The notes: generated from the sequence alone by a model not told the origin. DNA of 64,000 nt from Verrucomicrobiia bacterium (GCA_026125285.1 JAHCLO010000002.1:147115-211114); one strand, 5' to 3'. Shown: positions 17,448 to 25,476, counted from the first letter of the stretch. Numbers and translations are program-made.

Positions 17448-18884
17448 ATGCGATTCCCCTTCGCGCTGTCGGCGAAAATCGCCGGTCACATCATCAAGCA
17501 CAAGCTCCGCAAGACGCCCAAGTTTGCCATGGTGCTGCAACTCGAACCGCTGCATACATGCAACCTGACCTGTACCGGTTGCGGGCGCATTCGGGAGTAC
17601 TCCACCTCCCTTAAGGACATGGTGCCACTGGAGAAATGTCTTGCGGCCGCGCAGGAGTGCGACGCGCCAATGGTGAGCATCTGCGGCGGGGAACCGCTGA
17701 TTTATCCGAAGATCGAGGAACTCGTCGCCGGACTGCGCGAGCAGGGCCGCATCATTTACATCTGCACCAACGGCGTATTCATGCGTAAGAAGATGCGCGA
17801 GTATCTCGCCGCCATCTACGATTCGTCGAATCCGTCGCATGAGTCCTATCTGAAACAACTCCTCGCCGAGAATCTGATTTCAGTCAAAGAAGCCGAAACC
17901 ATCCGCAACGCCGACGCCACCGCGAAGAACAAAGTCGTCATCGCTCCCAGCCAGTGGATGTATTGGAACGTCCACGTGGATGGTCTGGAGTTTACGCACG
18001 ACCTCATCGTCGAGCGCGAGGGTGTCTTCAAGGAATGTGTCGCCGCGATCAAGATGGCGAAAATTCTCGGCTACCAAACCGCGACTAACACCACGGTTTA
18101 CAAAGAAACCGATGTGCAGGAACTAGAGGACATGTTCAAGTTCCTCAGTTCACTCAACGTGGACGGTCACACGATTTCACCCGGTTACGAATACGACGCC
18201 GCCAAGAAGGACATGGTCAAGCGCCTCGGCAAACAGCCGGAGGATTTCTTCCTCACGCGCAAGATGACGCGCCAGAAGTTCGCGAAGATTCTCGACTGGG
18301 GAAGACTGTTTACCATCTTTGGCACGCCGGTGTATCAAGAGTTTCTGGCCGGCAAACGCGAGTTGACCTGCACCGCCTGGGCCATTCCCACCTACAACAT
18401 TCGCGGCTGGAAAGCGCCATGCTACCTGATGACCGACGGCCACTACGACGGCTATCAGGAAATGCTTACGAAGGTGAAGTGGGAAAACTACGGCGTCGTG
18501 GACGGCAAGGCCCGCGATCCGCGCTGCGAGAACTGCATGGTGCATTGCGGCTACGACCCCAGCGGCGCGTTGGGCACAAATTATCAGTCCGGCGACAACT
18601 GGAAGAATTTCAAATACAACTTCTGGCCGCGCCCCCAGCCGTTCCCCTCCAGCGAGGAGTTGACGAAGCGCGCGTTCAACGGCGCAAGCATAGGCAAAGG
18701 CCACCTCGCGGAAGCGAAGGCCGCGATCAACTCGCCGCGCGCGGCAATGAACGGAGCACAATCCGTTTTCCAGCGGCGCGAAGAGCCACACGAAGCGCAC
18801 TTTAGCAGTCATTGCGGCAGCGGCGACACAAGCGAGCGCGATGCGTTGCTGGCAAAGATTGCGGAAGCGAGAAGGCCGGAGTGA
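17448..18884 (+). CDS. hpnH: Hopanoid biosynthesis radical SAM protein HpnH (adenosylhopane synthase)
   Basis: HpnH transfers the 5'-deoxyadenosyl group of SAM to diploptene, making adenosylhopane, the first step of C35 hopanoid side-chain synthesis. The radical SAM motif C-x3-C-x2-C is at Cys38, Cys42 and Cys45 (TCNLTCTGCGR), followed by the SAM-binding GGEP. Family signatures are NVHVDGLEFTHD, DGHTISPGYEYDAA, FLTRK, FGTPVYQEFLAGKRELTCTA, KAPCYLMTDGH and CENCMVHCGYDPSGAL. At 478 residues it is longer than usual: about 42 extra residues sit between CTNGVFMRKKM and the VHVDG motif, and the C-terminus has an extra tail. Squalene-hopene cyclase is not in the window. Confidence 0.9.
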   Translation: MRFPFALSAKIAGHIIKHKLRKTPKFAMVLQLEPLHTCNLTCTGCGRIREYSTSLKDMVPLEKCLAAAQECDAPMVSICGGEPLIYPKIEELVAGLREQGRIIYICTNGVFMRKKMREYLAAIYDSSNPSHESYLKQLLAENLISVKEAETIRNADATAKNKVVIAPSQWMYWNVHVDGLEFTHDLIVEREGVFKECVAAIKMAKILGYQTATNTTVYKETDVQELEDMFKFLSSLNVDGHTISPGYEYDAAKKDMVKRLGKQPEDFFLTRKMTRQKFAKILDWGRLFTIFGTPVYQEFLAGKRELTCTAWAIPTYNIRGWKAPCYLMTDGHYDGYQEMLTKVKWENYGVVDGKARDPRCENCMVHCGYDPSGALGTNYQSGDNWKNFKYNFWPRPQPFPSSEELTKRAFNGASIGKGHLAEAKAAINSPRAAMNGAQSVFQRREEPHEAHFSSHCGSGDTSERDALLAKIAEARRPE

Positions 18885-18892
18885 GCCTGGTT

Positions 18893-19315
18893 ATGGCCGG
18901 CGAGAATGTAAGCGAACTGAAGGAGACAGCGGTAGCTTATCGAACCGCGACCGATTTTCCCGCACTTCATGATCCGCGTTATCCCGTGCATCGCATCGCC
19001 AACCGTCTCGAACCGTTTGTGCGCGCAATCGTGGATCAAGTTCATCCCGAAAAAATCATCCTGTTTGGCAGCTATGCTTACGGCGAACCCAACGAACATA
19101 GCGATGTGGATTTGCTCGTCATCCGGCGGAACATTGTATCGGAGAAGGCGAGCAACCTTGAAATCCGGCACGCGTTTGATTCCGTTCCCGGCCCTTTGTT
19201 CTCCTTTACCATCCTGAGCAAGACACCCGAACGAATCGCCAATCGCCTGGCGATCAAAAGCCCGTTCTACCAGGACATTGTCGGCAAGGGCGTTGAACTT
19301 TATGCCGCCCAATAA
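18893..19315 (+). CDS. MNT-type nucleotidyltransferase (antitoxin-like partner of HEPN)
   Basis: From ATG 18893 the protein has 140 residues. It carries the minimal nucleotidyltransferase motif LFGSYAYGEPNEHSDVDLLV, that is GSx10DxD with both metal-binding aspartates. The HEPN gene overlaps its end by 14 nt. Such MNT-HEPN pairs are known as toxin-antitoxin modules in which the MNT protein modifies and silences the HEPN ribonuclease by adding nucleotides. The pair lies between hpnH and hpnJ, starting 8 nt after hpnH, which suggests insertion into a hopanoid operon. Confidence 0.8.
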   Translation: MAGENVSELKETAVAYRTATDFPALHDPRYPVHRIANRLEPFVRAIVDQVHPEKIILFGSYAYGEPNEHSDVDLLVIRRNIVSEKASNLEIRHAFDSVPGPLFSFTILSKTPERIANRLAIKSPFYQDIVGKGVELYAAQ

Positions 19316-19712
19316 GCTTTCGGATGAGAACGATCCGGCGGATTGGTTTTACTCAGCCGGCGATCGCTTGCGCGTGGCGGATTCGTCCTGGCAATACGAG
19401 GGGTTGACCCACTCGGGCATTGAACTTTTGCAGGAAGCCGTCGAGCGGTATCTCAAAGGCTATCTCATTGCCCAAGGCTGGCGGTTGAACCGTACGCATG
19501 ATTTGAGAAAGCTCATCGAGGAAGCACAAGGATTTGAGCCGAAATTCGGGGAGTTCGACGCGCTCGCCAAGGAATTGACCGAAGATTTTTTCGCCCAACA
19601 TTATCCCGGTGGCGACTGGTCGAGCGTGGGCATGAATTACGAAACTCTTCGCGCACAGGCCGGTCAGATGCTTGAACTGATCCAGAAATCGCTCCCGCAG
19701 TACTTTCCATAA
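19302..19712 (+). CDS. HEPN-domain protein (toxin-like)
   Basis: The start ATG 19302 (MPPNKLSDENDPADWF) overlaps the MNT gene. The 136-residue protein is helical with HEPN features: ADWFYSAGDRLRVAD, GIELLQEAVERYLKGYLIAQGW and the conserved RTHDLRKLIEEA. The catalytic R-x4-6-H of active HEPN RNases is not clear here; RTHDL gives Arg and His only two positions apart. It is likely the toxin or substrate-binding half of the pair with the upstream nucleotidyltransferase. Confidence 0.75.
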   Translation: MPPNKLSDENDPADWFYSAGDRLRVADSSWQYEGLTHSGIELLQEAVERYLKGYLIAQGWRLNRTHDLRKLIEEAQGFEPKFGEFDALAKELTEDFFAQHYPGGDWSSVGMNYETLRAQAGQMLELIQKSLPQYFP

Positions 19713-19733
19713 CCACCGACCCAATAATTTCGC

Positions 19734-21185
19734 ATGAGCAAGACATTGTATTTGTCACCACCATCCTTCGACGGTTTCGACGGCGGCGCGGGCGCGCGCT
19801 ATCAGGCGCGGCGCGAAGTCACCAGTTATTGGTATCCCACCTGGCTCGCGCAACCCGCCGCCCTCACGCCCGGCTCGCGACTGCTCGATTGCCCGCCGCA
19901 CGACGTTGACCTCGCCAAATGCCTCGCCATCGCGAAGGACTACGACCACGTCATCATCAACACCAGCACGCCGTCGCTGAAGAACGATTGCAAAGTCGCC
20001 GAAGCCATCAAGTCGCAGAAGCCGGACACAAAGATCGGTTTCATCGGCGCACACACGATGGTGTTGCCGACCGAGACGCTGAAAACCTCGTGGGCGATTG
20101 ATTGGGTGGGCCGCAAGGAATTCGATTACACCTGCGCCGAAGTCGCCGAAGGCCGCGACCTCGCGAGCGTCGCCGGCCTTTCCTACAAGGACCGCGACGG
20201 CAAAATCAAACACAACCCCGAGCGCGAAATGATTCCGAACATGGACGCGCTGCCGTGGGTGGCCGACGTTTATCAGCGCGACCTCCAGATCGAAAAATAT
20301 TTCATCGGCTACCTGCTGCATCCCTACGTGAGCCTCTACACGGGCCGCGGTTGCCCCGCGCAATGCAGCTTTTGCCTCTGGCCGCAGACCATCGGCGGAC
20401 ACAAATATCGCGTCCGCTCGCCGCAAAACGTCGCCGACGAAATGGCCTACCTGAAGAAACTGTTCCCGCAAGTGCGCGAATTTTTCTTCGACGACGACAC
20501 CTTCACCGCGAACCTCCCACGCGCCCGCGAAATCGCGAAGAAGCTCGGCCCGCTCGGTTTGACGTGGAGTTGCAACAGCCGCGCGAACCTCGATTACGAC
20601 ACGATCAAAAGTTTCAAAGATAACGGCCTGCGCCTGTTCCTCGTCGGCTACGAAAGCGGCAACGACGAAACCCTCACGCGCATCAAGAAAGGCGTGACCA
20701 CCGACGAGATGCGCCGCTTCACCAAAGCCTGTCACCAGGCGGGCGTCGTCATTCATGGAACGTTCATTCTGGGACTCCCGGTGGAAACTAGGGAAACCGT
20801 CGAACAAACGATCCGGTTCGCCCAGGAACTGGATGTCTTCTCGATTCAAGTTTCGCTCGCCGCTCCCTATCCGGGAACGGAACTCTACGAACAAGCGCGG
20901 CTGAACGGCTGGTTCACGAAGAAGGACAAAACCGATTTGGTCGAAGGTGACGGCTTCCAACAAAGCGCCCTGGAATATCCCGACCTCAGCAAAGAGGAAA
21001 TTTTTGAAAGCGTGGAGCGGTTTTATCACCGCTATTATCTCCGCCCCAAACCCATCCTGCGCATCGTCAAGACCATGCTCGAAGACAAAGACGTGTGCGT
21101 GCGACGATTGCGGGAAGGATACGAGTTTTTCAAATCTATGGCCCAGCGGAGAACTGATTTGGAAGCAGCGAAAGCGGCGGCTTAA
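19734..21185 (+). CDS. hpnJ: Hopanoid biosynthesis radical SAM protein HpnJ, full-length copy
   Basis: HpnJ is the B12-binding radical SAM enzyme implicated in forming the cyclitol ether head group of bacteriohopanetetrol. The 483-residue protein starts KTLYLSPPSFDGFDGGAGAR, the typical HpnJ start, and residues 1-160 form the cobalamin-binding-like region. The cluster motif is at Cys207, Cys211 and Cys214 (GRGCPAQCSFC). Other family blocks are SLYTGRGC, FCLWPQTIGGHKYRVRSP, FFFDDDTFTANLPRA, LVGYESGN, GTFILGLPVETR and VSLAAPYPGTELY. It starts 21 nt after the HEPN gene. It is the uninterrupted reference for the altered copies at 23489-24850 and 28974-29176. Confidence 0.9.
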   Translation: MSKTLYLSPPSFDGFDGGAGARYQARREVTSYWYPTWLAQPAALTPGSRLLDCPPHDVDLAKCLAIAKDYDHVIINTSTPSLKNDCKVAEAIKSQKPDTKIGFIGAHTMVLPTETLKTSWAIDWVGRKEFDYTCAEVAEGRDLASVAGLSYKDRDGKIKHNPEREMIPNMDALPWVADVYQRDLQIEKYFIGYLLHPYVSLYTGRGCPAQCSFCLWPQTIGGHKYRVRSPQNVADEMAYLKKLFPQVREFFFDDDTFTANLPRAREIAKKLGPLGLTWSCNSRANLDYDTIKSFKDNGLRLFLVGYESGNDETLTRIKKGVTTDEMRRFTKACHQAGVVIHGTFILGLPVETRETVEQTIRFAQELDVFSIQVSLAAPYPGTELYEQARLNGWFTKKDKTDLVEGDGFQQSALEYPDLSKEEIFESVERFYHRYYLRPKPILRIVKTMLEDKDVCVRRLREGYEFFKSMAQRRTDLEAAKAAA

Positions 21186-21201
21186 GTGAATTCCCCAGTC
21201 T

Positions 21202-21480
21202 CTATGGCAGCACTTTTTCCAGGTGCTCCGCAGCTACATGGTCGGACAAATTGACTTTCAATTCGTCTTTGCAGAATCGGTTGATGAACAAGATTGCCCG
21301 CTCGACATGGAACGCTGTGTCCTCAGCACTTGGATTTGAGTATTTATGTTGGATCGTGTTTCGCTCTTCGTGAATCAGTTCCAAGTCGGGCTTCTCTGGA
21401 ATTTTGCATCCCAAGTCCTGTTCCAAAATCCGGTACGCTTCCCAAGTACTGATGGTTTCCTTCGGATTCTTGTAGATTGA
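21202..21480 (-). pseudogene. C-terminal part of a helical protein, truncated at the R-M system 2 border
   Basis: The minus-strand frame ending at 21202 has about 90 protein-like residues ([56 protein letters not shown]). Upstream of about 21480 the frame turns into antisense of the XRE gene, so the natural N-terminus is missing. The ERNTIQHKY stretch with Arg and His recalls HEPN-like proteins, but this is weak. It was probably cut when the R-M operon entered. An in-frame ATG at 21537 leaves a small chance that it is a complete short gene. Confidence 0.45.
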
Positions 21481-21761
21481 TTTCCCTCCCTGACGAACAC
21501 GTTCGTCATCTCGCCCGCCACAATCGCACTGTGGCATACACCAAGCCCGACAAATTGTTCTTGCGCGAATTTGGCCAGCGTGTGCGAAAGCTCCGCGAGG
21601 CCAAGAAGTGGACGCAGGAAGAATTGGCCGAGCATTCCGGCCTCCATCGCACTTACATCGGCTCGATTGAACGAGGAGAGCGAAATCTCGCAGTGCTGAA
21701 CCTTCGGAAGCTTGCCGGCGCGTTCGGCCTGACGATTTCAGAATTGCTCGAAGGGGTCTGA
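21477..21761 (+). CDS. XRE-family controller protein of R-M system 2
   Basis: The 94-residue frame from 21477 contains one helix-turn-helix of the XRE type: [40 protein letters not shown] and [22 protein letters not shown] at 21531 would give a 76-residue protein closer to known controller (C) proteins. These bind DNA upstream of their own gene and delay endonuclease expression after entry into a new host. It lies 12 nt before the endonuclease gene on the same strand. Confidence 0.8.
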   Translation: MISLPDEHVRHLARHNRTVAYTKPDKLFLREFGQRVRKLREAKKWTQEELAEHSGLHRTYIGSIERGERNLAVLNLRKLAGAFGLTISELLEGV

Positions 21762-21773
21762 GCAAGAACCGCC

Positions 21774-22499
21774 ATGCCTCGAAACCCCAAACAATCCACG
21801 TCGAAAGCCAGCGGCAAGATCTATGGCAAGGTCAAAGGGCCATACAACCAGAAATCAGTTCGCACAAGGATTGAGGCGCTCTTCCTCGACAATATCGGAA
21901 AGATCGTGACTCGCGAGATGATTATCAAGGCGTCGACCGATCCGGTCACCGGACGCCAGCCTGAGAACTGGCATCAGCGGCTTTCGGAACTGCGGACGGA
22001 CACCGGCTACACAATTCTGTCGTGGCGCGACGACCCGAATCTCGCGGTGGAGGAGTACTTGATGCCATCTGCCGAGAAACGTTTGAGCGCAGGCAAGCGA
22101 GTGAAGCCGACACCTGCGTGTTGGGAGAAGGTTTTGGTGAACGCAAAACACGCCTGCGAATGGGATGAAGACGGACAACTGTGCGGCATGAAAGAGGACG
22201 ACATTGATCCGGTCGGCGGTGGGCGCGTCCGGCTGACGCCTGACCATAAAAGCCCGCACTCGGTCAATCCGAACAGCGATCCCTCCGACCCTAATCAGTG
22301 GCGGGCGCTTTGCGGTCGGCATCAGGTGATGAAGAAGAATTACTGGGACAACTCAACGGGCAAACTGAACATCGCCGGAATTCTTCAGGCGGCTTCCGAG
22401 AAGGAGAAGCGGGCGGCGTTGAATCTGTTGCTGAAATATTTTGGTTACACTTTGGAAGGCGGTAAGGTACAAGTGTCGAAACCGAGCGAAAAGCCGTAG
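21774..22499 (+). CDS. HNH-type restriction endonuclease of R-M system 2
   Basis: The 241-residue protein has an HNH-like core at about residues 155-192: VRLTPDHKSPHSVNPNSDP, then NQWRALCGRHQVMKKNYWD. Histidines and asparagines sit at the expected places and several cysteines (ACEWDEDGQLCG, ALCGRH) could hold zinc. The N-terminal 60 residues (QKSVRTRIEALFLDNIGKIV, TREMIIKAST) look like a winged-helix DNA-binding part. The gene lies between the controller and the methyltransferase, whose ATG directly follows the stop codon. Target sequence is unknown. Confidence 0.75.
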   Translation: MPRNPKQSTSKASGKIYGKVKGPYNQKSVRTRIEALFLDNIGKIVTREMIIKASTDPVTGRQPENWHQRLSELRTDTGYTILSWRDDPNLAVEEYLMPSAEKRLSAGKRVKPTPACWEKVLVNAKHACEWDEDGQLCGMKEDDIDPVGGGRVRLTPDHKSPHSVNPNSDPSDPNQWRALCGRHQVMKKNYWDNSTGKLNIAGILQAASEKEKRAALNLLLKYFGYTLEGGKVQVSKPSEKP

Positions 22500-23492
22500 A
22501 TGATTACAGCACACGAGACCTTGGAAGAAGTCAGAGACGCGATGACGACTGCGCTTTCGCGAGATGGCCTCGTCATCCTTCCGCCTGCTGACGTGCATCA
22601 AACTTTCCGGTTGATCAAGCTCTTGTCTGCGCCGGTTGTAACGACCGTACTCGATCCTTGGTACAACAAAGGCGTCGGTGGTGTCCGCGATGATTACGTG
22701 CCGTACGTGGTCGGAATTCTCGACGGCGCAAAAGCGGTATCCAAGCACATTTTTCTCTGGGGCTTTCCTGAAATCATCGCGCCGTTCGTCGAGCGAATTC
22801 CGACACCGCTCACGCTGGTTTCGTGGCTCACATGGGCGTTCCGCAACAATCCATCGGTGATTCGGGGCTGGCGCTCGGCGCAGATGACGTGCCTGCATCT
22901 CTCGCATCCGGGAGCAAAGCTCTACGTGGAGCACTTCCTGAACGAAGTGCAACTGGCCAAGCTGAAGGAAGGCAAGCTGCGCTATATGCCCGGCCCGCCG
23001 AGTGTAATCGAAGAATCGTTGCTGGTGGGTTTTGTCGGCCAGAAGGAACAGACAGGCCATCCGTCGCAGAAGCCCGTCAAGGTAATCGAGCCGCTCGTGA
23101 AAATGACAACTAAGGAAGGTGACTTGGTCTTAGACCCGATGAGCGGGTCGGGAACGACGGCGGAAGCGGCGCGGCGATTGGGCAGACAGGCAATCATTTG
23201 CGACCATTCTGAGGAATACACGCAGATTGCTGAAAAACGTCTTGGGGTTCGCAGAATCAAGTTGCCGCGCGCTTTCCGCGAATCGCTGGACGGTTATGAA
23301 CCTTTGTCGCCTGATTGGCAAACGTCGCGGCCCGTCGTTCATTACCCGGCGGGAAACTTGAACGGCGATGCAGCCGACACTGAGCAGATGGCGTTTTTCG
23401 AGCGGCATGAAACTGGAGGCAACGGTTCGCGCAATTCGCGGAAGCAAGCACCGCGACGAAAACCGCGTTCGTCAGCAACAATCACCGGTTGA
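22500..23492 (+). CDS. DNA methyltransferase of R-M system 2 (beta-type order)
   Basis: In this 330-residue protein catalytic motif IV appears as LDPWYNKG near residue 52, a variant of DPPY. AdoMet motif I, LDPMSGSGTTAEAA, comes later near residue 212, preceded by GHPSQKPVKVIEPLV. Motif IV before motif I marks the beta group of amino-methyltransferases acting on adenine N6 or cytosine N4. The start codon follows the endonuclease stop without a gap. The C-terminal 50 residues are polar and variable. The stop lies next to the 5' end of the altered hpnJ copy. Confidence 0.85.
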   Translation: MITAHETLEEVRDAMTTALSRDGLVILPPADVHQTFRLIKLLSAPVVTTVLDPWYNKGVGGVRDDYVPYVVGILDGAKAVSKHIFLWGFPEIIAPFVERIPTPLTLVSWLTWAFRNNPSVIRGWRSAQMTCLHLSHPGAKLYVEHFLNEVQLAKLKEGKLRYMPGPPSVIEESLLVGFVGQKEQTGHPSQKPVKVIEPLVKMTTKEGDLVLDPMSGSGTTAEAARRLGRQAIICDHSEEYTQIAEKRLGVRRIKLPRAFRESLDGYEPLSPDWQTSRPVVHYPAGNLNGDAADTEQMAFFERHETGGNGSRNSRKQAPRRKPRSSATITG

Positions 23493-24850
23493 ACCGGGAT
23501 TTGGTTGAGCGAACTTTCGCCACACCCTCGCCCACTCTCGTTTCGGATTCGGCTGCTCCGCCCGCACACGTTGTCCGTATGATGTCCGCCTGCAAGTTGA
23601 ACTCACCCACAAGTTTTTTATTCGAACGTCCTGGCGCTTTCGATTGGAACTGTTGCGCAGAGTGGAAAGAGTTTTTTCCCAAAATAAAAACCTTCGTCCG
23701 CGAAATGATTCCGAACATGGACGCGCTGCCGTGGGTGGCCGACGTTTACCAGCGCGATCTCCAGATCGAAAAATATTTCATCGGCTACCTGATGCATCCG
23801 TATGTGAGCCTCTACACGGGCCGCGGTTGCCCCGCGCAATGCAGCTTCTGCCTCTGGCCGCAGACCATCGGCGGACACAAATATCGCGTCCGCTCGCCCC
23901 GTGGGATATGGCAGCGGCCGCACTCAAGCAGCATCTTGCGAATTATCCCACGGGGCGAGCCGCAAAACGTGGCCGACGAAATGCCCTACATGAAGAAACT
24001 CTTCCCGCAAGAGCGCGAATTTTTCTTCGACGACGACACCTTCACCGCGAACCTCCCGCGCGCCCGCGAGATCGCGAAGAAGCTCGGCCCGTGGGGTAGC
24101 AGCCTGCGAAGCCGCATGAGCATTGGTGGCGATTACCCCACGGGCCGAGGCCCGCTCGGATTGACGTGGAGTTGCAACAGCCGCGCGAATCTCGATTACG
24201 ACACGATCAAAAGTTTCAAAGACAACGGCCTGCGCCTGTTCCCTGCCCCGTGGGATATTGCAGAGTCGCACTCAACAGCGTGTCTGGCGGATTATCCCAC
24301 GAGGCGAGTCGGCTACGAAAGCGGCAACGACGAAGCCCTCACGCGCATCAAGAAAGGCGTGACCACCGACGAGATGCGGTGCTTCACCAAAGCCTGTCAC
24401 CAGGCGGGAGTCGTCATTCATGGCACGTTCATTCTGGGACTGCCGGTGGAAACCAGGGACACCGTCGAACAAACGATCCGGTTCGCCCAGGAACTGGATG
24501 TCTTCTCCATTCAAGTTTCGCTCGCCGCTCCGTATCCGGGAACGGAACTCTACGAACAAGCGCGGTTGAACGGCTGGTTTGTGAAAAAGGACAAAACCGA
24601 TCTGGTCGAAGGCGACGGCTTTCAACAAAGCGCACTCGAATATCCGGGCCTGACGAAAGACGAAATCTTCGAGAACGTGGAGCGGTTTTATCACCGCTAT
24701 TTTCTTCGCCCCAAACCCATCCTCCGCATCATCAAAACCATGCTCGAAGACAAAGACGTCTGCGTCCGCCGCCTGCGCGAAGGCTACGAATTCTTCAAAT
24801 CCATGGCCCAACGGCGAACGGATTTGGCGACGGCGAAAGCTACGGCCTGA
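23489..24850 (+). CDS. Second hpnJ-like gene: 5'-truncated, with three in-frame palindromic insertions
   Basis: From about residue 71 (REMIPNMDALPW) to the end this 453-residue frame is nearly identical to HpnJ at 19734. The first 160 HpnJ residues are replaced by about 70 unrelated ones. The frame opens with a weak TTG at 23489; ATG 23579 or ATG 23705 may be the true start. The cluster motif is kept (Cys114, Cys118, Cys121). Three insertions of 21 extra residues each lie after YRVRSP (about 137-158), after KKLGP (201-222) and within RLF-VGYESG (252-274). Each is a 67-bp palindrome adding 63 nt. Most other base differences from the full copy are at third codon positions. The gene may still be translated, but loss of the N-terminal domain makes normal HpnJ activity unlikely. 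Confidence 0.75.
   Translation: MNRDLVERTFATPSPTLVSDSAAPPAHVVRMMSACKLNSPTSFLFERPGAFDWNCCAEWKEFFPKIKTFVREMIPNMDALPWVADVYQRDLQIEKYFIGYLMHPYVSLYTGRGCPAQCSFCLWPQTIGGHKYRVRSPRGIWQRPHSSSILRIIPRGEPQNVADEMPYMKKLFPQEREFFFDDDTFTANLPRAREIAKKLGPWGSSLRSRMSIGGDYPTGRGPLGLTWSCNSRANLDYDTIKSFKDNGLRLFPAPWDIAESHSTACLADYPTRRVGYESGNDEALTRIKKGVTTDEMRCFTKACHQAGVVIHGTFILGLPVETRDTVEQTIRFAQELDVFSIQVSLAAPYPGTELYEQARLNGWFVKKDKTDLVEGDGFQQSALEYPGLTKDEIFENVERFYHRYFLRPKPILRIIKTMLEDKDVCVRRLREGYEFFKSMAQRRTDLATAKATA
23893..23959. repeat. Palindromic element PE-1 inside the second hpnJ-like gene
   Basis: Arms CTCGCCCCGTGGGATA and TATCCCACGGGGCGAG form a perfect 16-bp inverted repeat around 35 nt. Compared with the uninterrupted copy the net gain is 63 nt, read as RGIWQRPHSSSILRIIPRG plus EP. 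A GCC triplet stands on both sides and may be a target duplication. Confidence 0.9.
24083..24149. repeat. Palindromic element PE-2 inside the second hpnJ-like gene
   Basis: Arms CTCGGCCCGTGGGGTA and TACCCCACGGGCCGAG form a perfect 16-bp inverted repeat around 35 nt, same total length as PE-1. Relative to PE-1 two arm positions differ and both partner positions differ in step, so pairing is kept. Net gain is 63 nt. GGCCCG stands on both sides. Confidence 0.9.
24242..24308. repeat. Palindromic element PE-3 inside the second hpnJ-like gene
   Basis: Arms CCTGCCCCGTGGGATA and TATCCCACGAGGCGAG pair with few mismatches around 35 nt that resemble the loop of PE-1 (GTCGCACTCAACAGC against GCCGCACTCAAGCAGC). 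It replaces one Leu codon with 22 codons, net gain 63 nt, between RLF and VGYESG. The third hpnJ fragment carries a relative at the same site. Confidence 0.9.
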
Positions 24851-25001
24851 TTCCTTCTCCGCCTCGAACGGGGAGAAGGCCAGGATGAGGTGTCGAAAAT
24901 CTATTGGTGTTTGGTAGCGCGGGCGTCTCGCCTGCCACATTGGGCGACTCGCTCGATGCCTCCAGGTCCCGCATTGCAATCGCCGCGCGACAGGTTAAAC
25001 T
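24851..25001. repeat. Repeat-rich gap after the second hpnJ-like gene
   Basis: It holds CCTTCTCC to GGGGAGAAGGCCAGGATGAGG-like sequence, a worn relative of the inverted repeat at 44850-45052, and GTAGCGCGGGCGTCTCGCCTG, a relative of the repeat inside pheS (33266-33329). No gene is seen. Confidence 0.5.
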
Positions 25002-25214
25002 TTGACCATGACAACGAAAGCAGCAGCGGCCAACGGCACGAGCCAGCAGGACGCGAAATTTCTCGAAGCCATCGGCACGTGCATTGACGAGATGAAACAA
25101 ATCCGCAAGAGCATGAAGAAGACAGACACGGAAATCCGCCGCTTGCAGGCTTCCACCCGCCGGAATCTTGACCAGACCTGGGAAATCCTTCGCGATGTTA
25201 AGGCAAGCCATTGA
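25002..25214 (+). CDS. Small coiled-coil protein A
   Basis: The 70-residue protein from ATG 25002 (or ATG 25008) has a short polar start and then a helical, charged stretch: FLEAIGTCIDEMKQIRKSMK and KTDTEIRRLQASTRRNLDQ. This is likely one coiled coil. It overlaps the next small gene by 20 nt in another frame, which suggests translational coupling. No family is recognised. Confidence 0.5.
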   Translation: MTMTTKAAAANGTSQQDAKFLEAIGTCIDEMKQIRKSMKKTDTEIRRLQASTRRNLDQTWEILRDVKASH

Positions 25215-25455
25215 ATTGGTTTATCAGGTCGTCTTCCTGCTCCGCGATGTGCAGCAGAACAAGAAAGACATCGCCGCTCTTCGGAAAGAACTTCACGAAA
25301 CCAGCGACGCGCTTCGCGAACTGGCCGTCGAACTTCGCAGCCTCCGCGACGAAGAACGGCACGAATGCGAAAAGCTGATGCTTCGTTTGGAAGACGCCCT
25401 GCTGAAATTCGAGCGACAACTTCCGTCGGCAAAAGAAACCAAGCGGTTGAAATAA
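25195..25455 (+). CDS. Small coiled-coil protein B
   Basis: From ATG 25195 the protein has 86 residues: a short hydrophobic start (MLRQAIELVYQVVFLLRDV) followed by a long charged helix (KELHETSDALRELAVELRSL, RLEDALLKFERQL). It may associate with a membrane or with protein A, whose gene it overlaps. The pair sits alone between repeats and the end of the dprA-like gene. Function is unknown. Confidence 0.5.
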   Translation: MLRQAIELVYQVVFLLRDVQQNKKDIAALRKELHETSDALRELAVELRSLRDEERHECEKLMLRLEDALLKFERQLPSAKETKRLK

Positions 25456-25476
25456 CCAAGCGGGCGTCTGGAAATT

